Shown: positions 23,271 through 36,994, counted from the stretch's first letter. The stretch is DNA of 64,000 nucleotides from Onychostoma macrolepis (GCF_012432095.1 NC_081174.1:27321196-27385195); one strand, 5' to 3'. Notes: generated by a model not told the origin, from the letters alone. A program made the numbers and translations.

Positions 23271-24165
23271 AGGTTAAGCACCTCCATTCACTGATCCTTG
23301 ACTGAAAAAGTGCCAGAGAAAGAAACAAAGAAGAAAAATAAACCTCCATCTCCATGCACGCTGATTCACAACGTTCCATTACTGTTGTGTCAAATCTTTC
23401 TCTTTCAGCTCTAAATGGATCTCAGCTCTGGTCTGTGTGTGTCTCGTGGACCATTGTGTTGCCGTGTTTGTGGAACTGAAGGGAACAGAACAAGCAGTCT
23501 GTCATTTACTCATGACTCATCGAGGTTGATGCCTCCGCTACATCGGCTCCCGAGGATGCACAGCAAGCAAACCAGGCAATCAATCATATTTTAATACAAA
23601 ACAGCCCCATTTTCAACGAGACACATCGCTATCAGAGAGAAGACCTAATTAGATAGGTGCAGAAACAGCATAATCCTGCAGAGAACGATCATTACCAACA
23701 CGGCGAAAAGCGTTAACCCAATGATGGATGGCGGCTGATATCCGAGCCGTTCGGAGAGTAATTGCTACAACGCCAGCAGAGCAGACGCGTACCAAAGTGC
23801 GGCAACTAGAAAAGAAAGTCATTATGATATACTTTTTAGAGAAGTTGTTGAATATCCTCGGGTAACACGGCTAAATCTGAACTGACAACACTTCCTGTGC
23901 TCCGCTTCAGAAATTAGGCTGCATCAATATCGGGCTTGTAAATCCTGTTTAGCATACCGGTGGCAGGTTTTGCATATGGGCTGCATTACTGTCGCCTTAC
24001 TGAATGGTATTATCGTGATTGACCGTGAGGTAGGGGAACAAAAGGGTGACCCGCATGCCGAGCTGTGGTTATCATTTCTCTTTATCTATGTGTGCCGGTA
24101 TCAGCGAGTAGTATGAGCAATCACACGTCTAGTAGGCCTAATGGGGGTGAAAAACGCTTAGCGCA
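23271..24165. other. Largest GC-richer low-repeat island
   Basis: About 900 bases of unique-looking sequence with dispersed CpG words and no long ORF. It is a reasonable candidate for conserved non-coding DNA, judged by composition only. Confidence 0.3.
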
Positions 24166-24185
24166 TGGCATGGTTATTATGGTAA

Positions 24186-24665
24186 AAGGAATAGTTAACC
24201 CAAAAATTTACTCCACCTCAGGCCATCCAAGATGTAAATGAGTTTGTTTCTCATCTGAACAGATTTGGAGAAATTGAGCATTACATCACTTGCTCAGCAA
24301 TGGATCCTCTGCAGTGAATGGGTGCCGTCAGAATGAGAGTCCAAACAACTGATAAAAACATCACAATAATCAACAAATAAGAAATATATCCATCATTAAT
24401 GCATTTCAGCTTTAAACCGTTGCTCCAGCCAAAATATAGATCCTGCATACATTGCTTTTGTCCACTGAAAATGTAATCTTGTCTGAATCAGGAGAGAAAT
24501 ATGCACAGATCAAGCACTGTTTACAAGCAAAAACAGTACAAAACAGAGGGTGGACTTTTTCACTGGAGGAAGCGTTATTGTGGATTATGGACTATATTTT
24601 GGCCAAAAGCTACGGTTTAAAGTTAAAAACATCGTGATGCAGCTTTTTCGCGGATTCCAACTGGA
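24186..24665. repeat. R1 foldback element, shorter copy
   Basis: Starts AAGGAATAGTTAACCCAAAA, carries the core at 24299, and returns as an inverted arm from about 24530 (CACTGGAGGAAGCGTTATTG). It ends with AGTTAAAAACATCGTGATG. The 61-codon ORF at 24452-24637 lies in the return arm. Confidence 0.75.
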
Positions 24666-26116
24666 ACGTTTTGGTGTGACTCATCAGAAGCCTGGACATG
24701 AAGGAAATTAATAAAACAAATTTTAGCTAAACACTATGTTATGACCCCTTTAGTTTACATCATTTATAACAAAGAAAAATCAACGATACTTACAAAGCAT
24801 GCTTTGAAGAACTTCATGAAGTTCTTCAAAGGAGGGTGATCAGGTATTACAGGAATCCCTCTTATGGCAACACACTTCATGTCAGTGAGGTCAGAGGTCT
24901 GAGGTGGCAGAGACAACAATGTATCAATGAAAAATGAAAATCACATTTCCATCGATTATTGCTTTTTTCCATATTACAGGAAAAGTTCACCCAAAATGAA
25001 AATTTGCTGTTAATTTACTCACCCTCAGGCCATTTAAAATGTAGGTGACTGAATCCATGGTCCTTGGTGATTCATAAAATGGAAGTGAAGGGGTTCCATC
25101 ACTTTGAGAGTAAAAAACAAAAAGAAGCAGATACAGAAAAGACAAAATTAATACCCCTGGCTCTTGACGATATACTGAGATCTTATGAAGCAAAACAATG
25201 AGCACATTGACTGTACATTGACATCATTACCTGTAATCCATAGCCTTAACATAAATAAAATGTTTAGTCTAATATGTTTTAACAAGTATCCCCTTTTGCC
25301 ACAAGCAAATTGACAGCACTTACATTTCCATCTTTTCATTCCCATCATCTTATTTTAGCTCAGCACAGCTCTTCTTGGAATCTGTGGAGTGACAACAAAG
25401 CACATTAGACTTTTTTTTTTAACAAGCTGATAAAGCAAAGTGTCATTAAGATGTGACCTGTTGAGTTATCCATAAACTGCTTCAAAAAATTGCAGTAAAG
25501 TTATCCCGCATGACATGGAAAATGCATAGACTTCAAAATAGAAAAGACTTGGTATTAAATGAAATGTATTCAGTAGCTAACTAACACAATGTGGACGAGA
25601 GATTGCATTTCTTGGGCTAATATCCGCACATGCACAAAGTTTTTCAATGTAAGCTTGTTTGTGTAATAGCTACTCGCAAAAGTAAAAAAAGGAAGAAAAA
25701 AAAAAAAAAAAAAAGTCGATCCGTAAAAGACCGTGGCGAAATGTTTGCAATCGACATTCATGCAGTCTTAAATTATACATTTTTTTTATTAGCAAACTGT
25801 TATACCTTTCATTTATTAATAATGGTTTCAGAGTAAAAGGTAAAGAAAGAAAGAAAGTGTTTCAACTCACCAGCAAATACTGACAGAAATGCGCATCCTC
25901 GGGGCGTCAGTTCAAACAGCCAATCAGCTTCTTTGTGTCGCGTTCCTGGCAACAGACTCAAATAAGCTTAGTTGAGTTGATTCAACTTAAAACATTCAAT
26001 AGAGTGAGGAAACTCATGTAAATCGTACACCTAACTCAAAAAATTCAGTGCTACATACAAAATTGTATTTTTTGTGTTTAGTGTACTTAATTAATTTGGG
26101 TTAATACAATTTCAGG
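24666..26116. other. Intergenic DNA with repeat fragments
   Basis: 24975-25050 is a terminal fragment of the R1 style (AAAGTTCACCCAAAATGAAA). There is an A tract at 25696-25714. No gene seen. Confidence 0.45.
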
Positions 26117-26777
26117 GATAACAGTTGTGATGTTTTTATCAGCTATTTGTGACCCTGGACGACAAAACCAGTCTTAAGTGTCAATTTTTCGAAATTGAGA
26201 TTTATACATCATCTGAAAGTTGAATAAATAAGCTTTCCATTGATGTATGGTTTGTTAGGATCGGACAATATTTGGCTGAGATATAACTATTTGAAAATCT
26301 GGAATCTGATTTTCAAAATGCAAAAAAATCTAAATATTGAGAAAATCACCTTTAAATTTGTCCAAATGAAGTTCTTAGCAATGCATATTACTAAACAAAA
26401 ATAAAGTTGAGATACATTTACGGTAAGAAATTTACAAAATATCTTCATGGAACATGATCTTTATTTAATATCCTAATGATTTTTGGCATAAAAGTAAAAT
26501 CGATCATTTTGACCCATACAATGTATTTTTGGCTATTGCTACAAATATACCCCAGCGACTTAAGACTGATTTTGTGGTCCAGGGTCACATTTGTATTCTC
26601 ATTCTGATGGCACCCATTCACTAGTGACTAGAGGATCCATTGGTGAGCAATTGATGAAATGATAAATTTGCCAAAATCTTTTCCAAAGAAGACACAAACT
26701 CATATACTTCTTGAATGGCCAGAGGGTGAGTATATTCTCAGCATATTTTCATTTCTGGGTGAACTATTCCTTTAACC
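26117..26777 (-). repeat. R1 half copy split by another element
   Basis: Inverted R1 sequence runs to about 26147, is interrupted by the TIR element 26148-26589, and resumes at 26590 with the core CACCCATTCACTAG.GATCCATTGG. It ends GGGTGAACTATTCCTTTAAC. Confidence 0.75.
26148..26589. mobile_element. Non-autonomous TIR DNA element, 442 bp
   Basis: Inverted termini of about 31 bases with roughly three mismatches, starting TGTGACCCTGGAC and ending in its complement GTCCAGGGTCACA. No ORF; the target duplication is unclear. It lies within R1, so it is younger than that R1 copy. Confidence 0.8.
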
Positions 26778-26932
26778 AAAATAACTCAAACCATTTTTCA
26801 CCTATTACTAGACACGTGATTTTTTTCTTTTCTTTAGCAAAAACTAAAATTAAAACTAAAACCATTAAAGAATATTTTTTTATGACTTTAAAAAAAAATG
26901 CTAACTAAATTAAAATAATTTAAAAAGAACGA

Positions 26933-26946
26933 GTTGCCATGGCAAC
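26933..26946. promoter_or_regulatory. Perfect palindromic RFX X-box
   Basis: GTTGCCATGGCAAC. It lies in an A/T-rich context resembling a common fish repeat, so it may be repeat-borne. A near copy, GTTGCCATGGAAGC, is at 27236-27249. Confidence 0.3.
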
Positions 26947-27469
26947 ATTTCTCATTTTAATTTAGTTTAGCTTGATGTAGTAGAAAAAAAATGAATCTCA
27001 AATAAAATAACTTTAACTAAAGTTGTAGCAGAAAAAGAAAACTAAATTAATAAAGTTATTAATAAAAACTATAATGACAATAAAATAACACTGGTTCACA
27101 GTCTCTAGGGACATGCCAACATGGTTGAAGTACGTGCAAAGTGCATGTATGTGTTTGTTTGTGTGTGAGCCGTCACATGAGGGAATGGACATCACAGCGG
27201 AAGGACAATCACACACACATATGCCGTGACAGATTGTTGCCATGGAAGCATCACTGCCCCTTAGATCATTTTCAGCCTCTCAGTCAGAAACAGACGGGAG
27301 AGGAAGAGGTAGTAAAAGCAGGAAGAGCCCTCGGCTGACAGCGCCCAGCTGTGCTCATTAATGTACGAGCGACGCTTCTGAAGAGCGCATCCAGGTATCG
27401 TTTAACTCGTTTTCACATCATGGACGTCCCCGCAGGGAAGACGAAACACAAATGAGGTCTCTTTAAAAG

Positions 27470-27800
27470 GAACAATTGACCCGAAAATGTCATTTCTGGC
27501 ATTATTTACTCACCCTTCTGTCATTCCAAACCTGTGTAGTTGCTTTTTATGCCTAAAAACACGATGTTGTTCTTTTCTAAACAATGACCATTTATAGTGA
27601 AGCTTAAGAAGGCCAATAAAGCACCATAAAAGTATCATAGTCCATGCGGCTTATGCACTATATTACAAGACTTCTAAAGTCATGTGATAGAGAAACGGGA
27701 TGAAATTTAAGTCATTATTCACTGTAGCATAAGGGTTTATAACAAAATTTTCAGTTTGGTTGAGATGAACATTTTCATCTCAATTGTTTCTGCTGGACTG
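27470..27800 (+). repeat. Dispersed fish repeat
   Basis: Opens AAAAGGAACAATTGACCC, then ATTTACTCACCCTTCTGTCA and TTCCAAACCTG. This follows the same plan as copies near 1667 and 15155. Confidence 0.5.
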
Positions 27801-28152
27801 TAAAAATGTTCAATTCAAAGCAAACTGAGAGACTTTTAAATGAATTCTCCAGCTTCCCGGATGTTTCTACTGAGGAAAAGACCCCAGAGCTTCAGAGATC
27901 TCAACAAAGTCTCGGCCTCTGCTCAGATCTGCTGCCCCTAGACACCAAGGCATGTAGACCTCAACATGAACATTTCTTAACAAATACATTCAAAATGATC
28001 TTAGCTGTGCCATCAACATTCATTGTATAACTCTATAATCTTACTCTGTATCAACAACTGTCTGATTTGTTCTACATTTACATTATGCATTTTAAGATTT
28101 TTTTCTAATTCAATGTACATTTCTGTTAAAAGGATTTTTTTTTCTGAATGAA

Positions 28153-28503
28153 TTTAATGCTTTTATTCAGCAAGGATGCATTAAATTAATCAAAAGTGAC
28201 AGTAAATACATTTATAATGAAAATTATAACGATTAAAGCAAAATTACAAAACAAAATGATCACATTTTTAACAAAAATATGAAACAGCACACTAATAATA
28301 ATCACAAATGTTTCTTAAGCAGCAAATCAGCATATCAGAATGATTTCTGAAGGATCATGTGACACTGAAGACTGAAGTAATGATGCTGAAAATTCAGCAT
28401 CGTATCACAGGAATAAATTATATTTTAAAACATATTTAAATTGAGATCAGTTATTTTAAATTGTAATAATATTACTGATTATTTTCTGATCAAATAAATG
28501 AAG
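28153..28503 (+). repeat. Dispersed repeat R2, second long copy
   Basis: Matches 9280-9665 throughout in order, including GATTTCTGAAGGATCA.GTGAC and ATGATGCTGAAAATTCAGC. Confidence 0.75.
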
Positions 28504-30670
28504 CGTTTGTAAGCATAATAGATTCAATCTCTAAGTCTTACCACCGGCCCTAAACTTTTAGCATGCTGTATATATTCATAGTTCATACATTCTATGAGAA
28601 ACGAACCCATGACCTGAGTGTTGCTAGCTAACATCTGTACTAATTAATTCTACTAATGATCTTAGGAGAAACATCAAAACACACTTAAGTGCAGCATAAC
28701 ATGAGAACTCAATTAAGTCTCATGAGCAAAGCAAGAGCCATCTGGGTGCCTGTTCTCATGCTCACACACATAAACACACACAAAGATGGCCATCTTAGTG
28801 CATTGAATTTGCACCTATTTGCACATTTGAAATGACTGAGCTGACTTACTCAGAAATGTAAAGGAAATCATGAAATCTGTAGGTTTCAGAGCTGTTGACA
28901 CAACTACAGGTATGACTCAGCCAGTATGCTGCAGATGTGGTCGAGAGCAACTTCAAACGGACTAGAAAATGCTCTCTCCACAGTAACACAGACGAGGTAA
29001 ACAGTCTCAGCTGGGGTTATTGATGCCTAATTGACTTCAGTACATCTACAATTCCATTTGCTTGGTTAAGCGTTCATAAGCAGTTTGAAGGCATTAGTGA
29101 AATTCACCAATGTTGAGGGATGTTCGACTGTTCTTTATGCAACTGCATAAGTGGCGCATCTGTTGCATACAGAAATGAAAACAAATATGAGGTGGATGTT
29201 GAGATTATTCTAATCCTTGTTTGCAAGTGACTGATTTATGTATCTGCTAATGCAGGCATCTCGGACGGAGGCTGTAGCCAACGACATTGAATAGCTTTTT
29301 CAACATGAGGTTATGTAATTTAACTTATATCAATATTTATCATTATTTACCTGCCACAGAAATAATAAGGATCTTAAGTGTATTTTTTAAATGCAGTGTA
29401 TAAAATGACAAATCCGTTCAAAGCTATTTTTTAGCATACTCTTGGGAAGTGCAGGAACCCTCGAAGTAAGCATTATAAAATATTGTATCATTGCTCATGG
29501 GAATAGAGAAATGCAAAGAGAAATGTGTGCATGCATAGAGATTCACAAGATGACGTCAATGCAACGCTGATTGACTGAGGGCAGCACAACACCACACACA
29601 GGACCGAATTCTTCACTAGTGACTAACTGAGATATGACGTCAAAGACAGGAAAGACAATTGAACAGGGAAAAATAAGAGCCTGCAAAAAATAAATTAAAA
29701 ATAATATTGAAAAAATTGCTCCTTGATAAAACATGTAATATTATATAATGAAAGATAGTGATGTATATGTACATGGCAAAATACAGTATATAGCCTATAG
29801 ATAGATAGAATCAAACTACATTCCAGCAAAAAAAAAACAACAACAACATACTCCTAATGTTAGCATATGGTTCTCATTTTGCTATTTTTGGGGGGAGCCA
29901 AACGACAACAATCGAGTTTAGTAACCAAAAACTAACCTTGAAGGTTGCAAAAAGGGTTTTTATACACAGTATTTTCTAATGGCTATTTTAGGGTTTATTT
30001 TACAACTAAAAACTAACATTTTCAGAATGATTGGGGAACTAAAAATGGCTTTTTAAAAAGCCATTAAAGATGCTTTTTGGTGCAGTTACAATTCACCAAC
30101 ACGGGCTAAAATATTATCCAGCTAAACTGCAAATCCTGTCTGTAAATAGCAAAAACGAAAAACAATAAATTAATAAATATACCAAAAAAGTATAAAATTA
30201 TACTACTACTACTAATATGTAATATTTAATTTGATATTATTAAATATGACTTTTTATAAAAATTAATAAATGTTATAAGAATAAATACTATTTTATTTAC
30301 ATGACTGAATCAAAAATAAATAGTGCTGAACAGTTTTTAAATACTACAAAAAAAAAGAGAAGACATAAATGCTATATGGAGATTTTATTTTATATTATTT
30401 TATTTTATTTTGATCAGTGAAATTACCCGTACGCTAAAATGAGCAACTTAGCAGTAAATATCCGCAATAAAATTGTGTGTGCCAAAAAATGCATCGTAAA
30501 ACAGCAAAGAAATGCTTTGTCATATATAAGTTGTGGCAAAGAGTACATTGATGTGGACAAACTTTTTTTTTTTTCATGTCATGATAATGAACAATATAGT
30601 TGTTAGATAGAGTTATCTAAAAATAAAGTAAAATATAGTTCACAGCTTTAGGTTTGTCCTGTTAACAGCA
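28504..30670. other. Intergenic DNA, no gene seen
   Basis: AT-rich from about 29300. On the minus strand, GGTCATGGGTTCGTTTC near 28595-28611 resembles a B box, but no A box pairs with it. Confidence 0.4.
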
Positions 30671-31330
30671 ACCATGCAACAAAAATAATGCACATTCAGG
30701 TAGTTCCCCTTCACGAGAAAATACCAGTGCCGTAAAACAAAGCCTGACGTTACGAAATCTCACCCCAATCGGTTTCTGTTTACAACCCTAAAATATGAAC
30801 ATAGAGCTGAGACAATGGAGCCTCCGGCTCGCAAATGTCCAGCAATTTGTGGTTATGTAAGACAAGCAGACTGAAAGCACCAGCCCGGAGGCCAGTGTTT
30901 GCATTTCCTGTAATCTGAGTATCCGTTCACTCAAGCATGATGTAAATGGATGCCAGTCTTTACTGTGGCCAGCCTTGGCAGCGTTAGCAGCTATACGCCC
31001 TGCAGAGCCTGCATGTTCCACCAGGTGAACACGCTTGTATTTTAGTGCATTCTTCTGGTGCTATGCATTTAGAGAACAACTGCACAATACAGGGACTCGC
31101 TTGCATAGGACGCTCTGAGAATAATGTAGGTAGCGAGGTAAAGCAGGGCCGCTCACTGCTGTGTGGAAGATTGTCTTTCATTGCATCATACTGTTTGGAG
31201 GACAGAGCTACAATGTCATCAAGATATGGCTGCAAGCCAAGAAACAAAGCTCCCCTAAATATCTATCTAGGTTGCCTGATGTGCCGGCACCCCTACCTGT
31301 TTATAAGGACGCCATTGTTTTACCATAATT
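30671..31330. other. GC-richer low-repeat island
   Basis: Balanced composition with opposing ORFs (30984-31247 minus, 31045-31332 plus) that show no recognisable domain. Candidate conserved non-coding DNA. Confidence 0.25.
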
Positions 31331-31899
31331 AGGTTGTGCATCAAATCGTCTCTAAAGACTGGAGGAAGTTAATAAAATCTACTGACTTTGGCAAACAGTG
31401 ATATTATGATCTGTACACAAAAGAGAAGCTATAAAACACAAGCTGTAAAAAAAGAGTCAATATTAATTTCATGCTGTCTTGACATTGTAAAACCAGTATG
31501 GTCATTTTAACAATAAATGCACCAAAAACACAGACTTTTAATATTCTCTGCATTTTGAGATGGTTTTGTTTTTGTCTAAGTTTTCTCGGAAATCCATGCT
31601 TTAAACACAAGGTCATGCACTATTTAGAACTGAAGTGAGTATGTATTGCAGTTCAATTCCAGAATTTGATTTACATTTGAATTCACATAGCAAATGCAGA
31701 ACCAAAATTTCAATTTTAATAGAAGTAGAGTTACAGTAAAATGACTTCAAATAATTTCAATAACTGTACATTTTAACTAGAAACACAGCTCATCTCGACA
31801 AACTTTTTATGTTGGCTTGAACTGTGTATTTTGGCTTGTTTTAAAAGCTTTAAGTTTATATTAATATGATATATATATATATACAGTATATATATACTG

Positions 31900-31931
<32 letters not shown>

Positions 31932-32165
31932 TATATTATATTATATTATATTATATATATTTTTAACTATTTATTTTACTACTATAAATGCTACTTTTGG
32001 TATATACTATACTTAGTATAAATATATAATATTTATATATACTTTTGTCAACTGTGGTGGAAAAACGTAATTTCCCAGAAGGCATGACCTGTGTTGAATT
32101 TCTTTAAATTGCAATAATTCCTCATGCTGTCATTCCAGTTCACATTTAAGTTCCTATTAACTTCC
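31331..32165. other. AT-rich DNA with a long TA tract
   Basis: 31868-31959 is (TA)n, broken by two ACAGTATA/ACTGTATA words and followed by TTATA repeats. Confidence 0.7.
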
Positions 32166-32518
32166 TGTTATGCTGGATACACACTAAAAGATTTTTAAAA
32201 TCTTATAAAATCTTCAAAATGTGAGAGACCACAAACATGAGGACAAAAAATCCTAGATTTTACCGTTTTGCTCCTATAGTGTGTGGTGTCCTCGGGGTTC
32301 CCCCCACACATCAGGATTTCTGATCGTAAATAGATTCGCGATTGGGGTGTCTCCGACATTCTTCCGAGCAGATTCAGTCACTCTTAACACACCTCACACC
32401 ACAGGAAAATCTGATAAGATAATATTTAGAACCACTAAGATAATCGGGACATTGATTGTCGTAAGGGGAGAAATCGGCCCAAAATCAGCCCGATTAGGTG
32501 TGGCCAATTTGATTTAAA
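32166..32518. repeat. Possible dispersed repeat
   Basis: The stretch starts GGATACACACTAAAAG and contains an ORF (32281-32517) without a domain. A boundary change in composition suggests an inserted element, but clear TIRs were not found. Confidence 0.25.
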
Positions 32519-33776
32519 TTCACACTCATGAACTGCAAACCAGTTCTTAAATTCTGAATTCTACACAACCCGGTCTACAAAACGCTCAGACTGTATGTCA
32601 CAGTCTTCCAGCCTCATTCAAGCACTGCTGCAGATGACAGGCATGGCTGTGCCAGGAACCCGCTGTGGCACACTGCTGATGTGTTTCCTGTATGGCACTG
32701 GCCTCTGGACACAGAAATGGCTTTCTCATTTTGTCCTTGACTACAGATTATGGGGAAACAAGTGCCAGGCCGCAGCATGAAACGCCTAGAGCAACAAAGA
32801 CACTGCAGGAGACATTTGGAGAAAGCATGTCAATACTGCATGAGCATGTGCATGTCTGATCTCTCAAAACATATATGTACCAAAAAGATCTCCTCCAACC
32901 TCCTCATTTCTGCAATCTCACTGATTTTAAAGCAACACTGCAAGATATTTTGAGCATAAAATCTATGGCCCTCTGCTATCAATTACAGCAGACAGTAACA
33001 GAGAGCATAAACAAACAGGAAACATGTTTACAGTAAAACATTCGTAATGGTAAAGTTTGCAGCACAGGAAATAAACAATTAAAATATGCAACTTTTGAAA
33101 GCACAGACAAACCACATTAAACATGTTAGCATGAAACTGATGATGGAATCACTTACCATGCAAAGTTAAATCCAGTCTTTTAGCTAAGTTACGTTTGCTT
33201 GTCACCTGTACGGGTAACGGAAAGGGACATAAAAGGATATTTAACAGTGAAGTAGGCCTAATGTTTACATGAAGCAGACTCCGCCCACAGGAAGTTCATC
33301 TGCCTAAAAAAGTGCTTTAGGAAACTGCAGAGCTCAATTATGTGCTTTGAGGAAATTATGAGCCTCACATGTATGATTTTAAAACCTCTGACCTGCCAGC
33401 CAGCTAGGTTAAGTGTATTTAGTGTAAACAGGTTTTCCATTCATTCATAGATGTTTCCTCAACTATAACTTTACCATTCACTCTGTGATGAAAATGATGG
33501 TGGTGGAAATTTTATTTTATTATTATTATTATTAATTTAGATTTTAAACATTTTGTATAAAATGCTTAGCAAGCATTTTATGTATCCTAAATACGTAAAT
33601 TTATATTTTTTTAAATTAAATTATTATTATTATTAACAATAATATACAAATTATCTTGTATTTTTGGGAACAGTCATACTTTGTGAGAAAATGTAAAGTA
33701 TGTAAATCACTTTCAAACAGTTTAATATTGAAATTTAGTTTACTTTATTATTTCACTCTTTAGATTACCATAATCA

Positions 33777-33830
<54 letters not shown>

Positions 33831-35685
33831 CATTTTAGTATTTTCCTATTTTAAGATAAATGAAACCATAAAAGCTACATAAAACTCAATAAAACCAAAA
33901 ATGATGAAGGCATAGAAAAAATGTTATATAACAAAAAGAAAAAAAGTTGAAATCTGTTAGTTTCAACACAAAAAAATAAAAGCCTCAGGGACATAAAAGT
34001 GCCTGTATTTGTCTGCGGTAATTGACAGCAGGCCACACATGTTGCATGTAGCCATTAAGTTGAAAATAACCCTTACATTTCCTTGAATTGGGATGGTTTC
34101 CATTATTTCGTTGAACTCCTGAGTTGTAAAACATGAAGACAACATCCAAGTATGATGTAGTAGTTTAGTCTGCACCGGTCTGACTAACCACACTGAGATC
34201 ATAATGAAATAGTAGCTCTCTATGGGGTGTGTCCCTCTGAAATCCACTGCACACTGTGATCTGCGAGACAAAATGTTTTTTTTGTCATTTTAGTTGATGA
34301 GTTACTGTCAATACATATTTGCATTGACACTTCTTAAAGAATAATGCACCCAAAAATGTAATGTTGTGATCATTTACTGACCTTCTATGTAGCAGCTATT
34401 ATTAGTTTCTGTGGAAACATTTTGAAAAAATGGCTATGCAGCTCCTGCTCCTCTCCTATTCATTTAAAGAGTTTTTTTTGTATCATCTGACTATCTGGAT
34501 TTTTTAATTATCCCAGCTGCACCCTAAAGGCATCTTGGGTTCACCACTTAAATAATCTCCACACGTTCAAACTTGACTCACATGCTCCAAATAGCCTCTT
34601 TTCAGTGAGATATCGACTGAAGATTGCTTGTTGCATTGCTGTAAATAACAATTAGAGACATTTGTGCTTACACAACAGGATTGCTGTCATGCTGTGCGCT
34701 TGCATCCGAGCGCTAAACCTATCAGTCGACATCGCAGCCGATGGGGATTCCTGTTTGGACGTGTGATATAGGTCACCGGCAAAGCCGAGTGGAGCACTAG
34801 CCACTCAGTATAGTTCGGTACGTGTCGTTTTGTCCATGACCCACTTGCAGATCGAAGGAACACAGTGTTCCCCTATCGCTCCAGTTGCTATGGTAACACG
34901 GCGGGAGAGAGACGCAGGCCGTGGACATCATTTATGCTGTCAGGCAGGGATGTGAGCAATAGGAGAGTGACAGAGGAATAGAGACGACAAACACACAGAG
35001 ATCAATACATCTACATGGGAGTAGATTTATGAAATCCCTAGAGGGCAATCCAGAACTCCCATTCATAAAAAAAAAAAAAAAGAGAAAGGGAAAACCACAG
35101 TCGCACATGCCAATTAGTGTTTCAACCAAAAGAGACTTTTCTGCCAGTGGAGAGAAGTAAAAGCAACCACACATATAAATTAAGGCTTTTCCACTCATCT
35201 GAATGGGGCAGAGCATTTAGGACCAAGATCCAAGCACCAGGACGTCAGAGCGCTTAACCCTGTAAAGTCTGACATAGGAAATAACAGTCAGAAAATTCAC
35301 TTATTTGAAATGGAATGAATTATTAAACCTTTAGACAAAATATTACAATTTGCAAGTGTTTTTGTTGAATATCATATACACATACACCAGGCCTTTATGG
35401 TTCATATGCATAGCTATTCCAATAACTTGTAATGTACATATAAAAGAGAAACTTTAGGATGTATTCATGTATGGCAGATCTTTAAAACCTCTGAAAGAGT
35501 AAACTGAAATTGCTTGTATTACAGTCATTAAACTTGTATAGCTGAGTTTTATGGAATTACAAAGTGCCCACAAATGTTTGAACCACACTTCTGGTATGGG
35601 TAAATGCCTTATGCATCGAAAATAATTTTTTTCGGGGTTTGTTGGCATATGAAGGAAAAAATGCCAAATCACTTTTAACTATGTT
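32519..35685. other. Intergenic DNA, no gene seen
   Basis: Includes (AT)n at 33783-33829, an A tract near 35070-35083, and a GC-richer stretch at about 34680-34960 with an RFX-type X-box. Short ORFs carry no recognisable motifs. Confidence 0.4.
34884..34897. promoter_or_regulatory. RFX X-box-like palindrome
   Basis: GTTGCTATGGTAAC, within a CpG-containing, repeat-free patch. RFX factors bind this class of site in promoters of ciliary genes; no gene start is visible here. Confidence 0.35.
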
Positions 35686-36414
35686 ACCAGGATGGCTGAG
35701 CGGTTAAGGTGTTGTATTTAAGAGCCACTGGGCAAGTTTCCTTGTGGGTTTAAACCTCACCTCTGGTCAAGGTAAACATTTAAAAAGCAGTCATAAGGGT
35801 GTATTTGTAGGAGGCAAATACTCAAAGCATGAAACATACTGCATGATTTTCGGAAAAACTACAACTGCTAAAGTGTGATTCATCATGCTCGTTTTGTTTA
35901 CCACTAGCGCATGCTGAAGACGTTTTATTCTTCTATAGTAATGTGCGTCATAGCGTACAAGTCAATAGATGTCATCATCATACAGTCTACATGCATGTCG
36001 CACCTGAGTTTATTAGAGCCATGCTGCACAGTGTGATCTGCAATGATCTTACAGGATTGCTAAAATCGTGCATTGTGTAGAAGGCTTAAAAGAAATACAT
36101 GACAAAGACTGATTTGCTTATAACAAATGTGGATAGATGAAAATCATAGTAATTATAAAAATCCAAAATAATCACCTAACATTTGACCAGGTCGAATGGT
36201 AAAGGCGTTGGACTTAAGATCCAATGGACAAATGAGTTTGTGCATCTGAACCCACTCCTGGTAGGGCTAATCTTTAAAAAACCTAAAAGACATACATGAC
36301 AAAGATTGATTTGCCTATAACAAATGTTAAAAGATAAATTCAAGCATAAAAATCACAGTAATAATCACTTAACATGTAACCAGGATGGCCAAGTGGTAAA
36401 GGCATTGGACTTAA

Positions 36415-36994
36415 AGGGGTCATCAGATGCGAAATGCACTTTTACATGTTGTTTGAACATAAATGTGTGTTGGCAGTGTTTGTACACAACCACCCTATAA
36501 TTTATAATCTCCTAAAATCATTACCCCTTTCTCAAATCAAGCCGTTCTCAGATTCCTGCCAGTGTGAGGTCAGACCCAGGCCTCCCCCATGATTGTAGAC
36601 TGACAGTGGTGTTTTACCTTAGATCCGCCCTGAGTGAGCTGTCATCAGTCCGTCATTGTTTCACCGCCGGAGCAGATGTAGACAAGAATGGCTCCTAAGC
36701 GATTATAGTGTTTTGTTGTTGGATGTAATAATGGACATAGCAGTTGTCATTTACTCCTGACATCTGATAACCTGAAGACACAGTGGATTATGTTTGTTTT
36801 TGAAGGGAATGCGCCGACGATCTGCCTAAATGTGTCTATCCTCGCACTAATCATTCGTGATCTAGCTTCACCTACAGTAGTTACGTAAGGTTTTTTTAAT
36901 GAATCTTTGCAAATCGCCTTTCCTAATAATGAGCTAGTTAGCAAGTTTCACGATGAATGTGGCTAAAGTAAACAGTCTCTCAGAAAACGGCGCG
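36415..36994 (+). mobile_element. THAP-bearing TTAA element, copy 1, 3'-truncated
   Basis: Begins AGGGGTCATCAGATGCG directly after TTAA (36411-36414), which is the TTAA of a tRNA-Leu anticodon loop. The interior is homologous to copy 2: TCAAATCAAGCCGTTC at 36535, and ATGGCTCCTAAGCGATT at 36690. The first exon has a TAG six codons after its ATG, and the Cys-His half of the zinc finger is lost. TTAA targets plus a THAP domain suggest the Kolobok group; this is an inference. Confidence 0.6.

Noticed and set aside
28595..28640. Second tRNA-derived relic on the minus strand
   Set aside because: Only a B-box-like word is present; no A box at the right distance.
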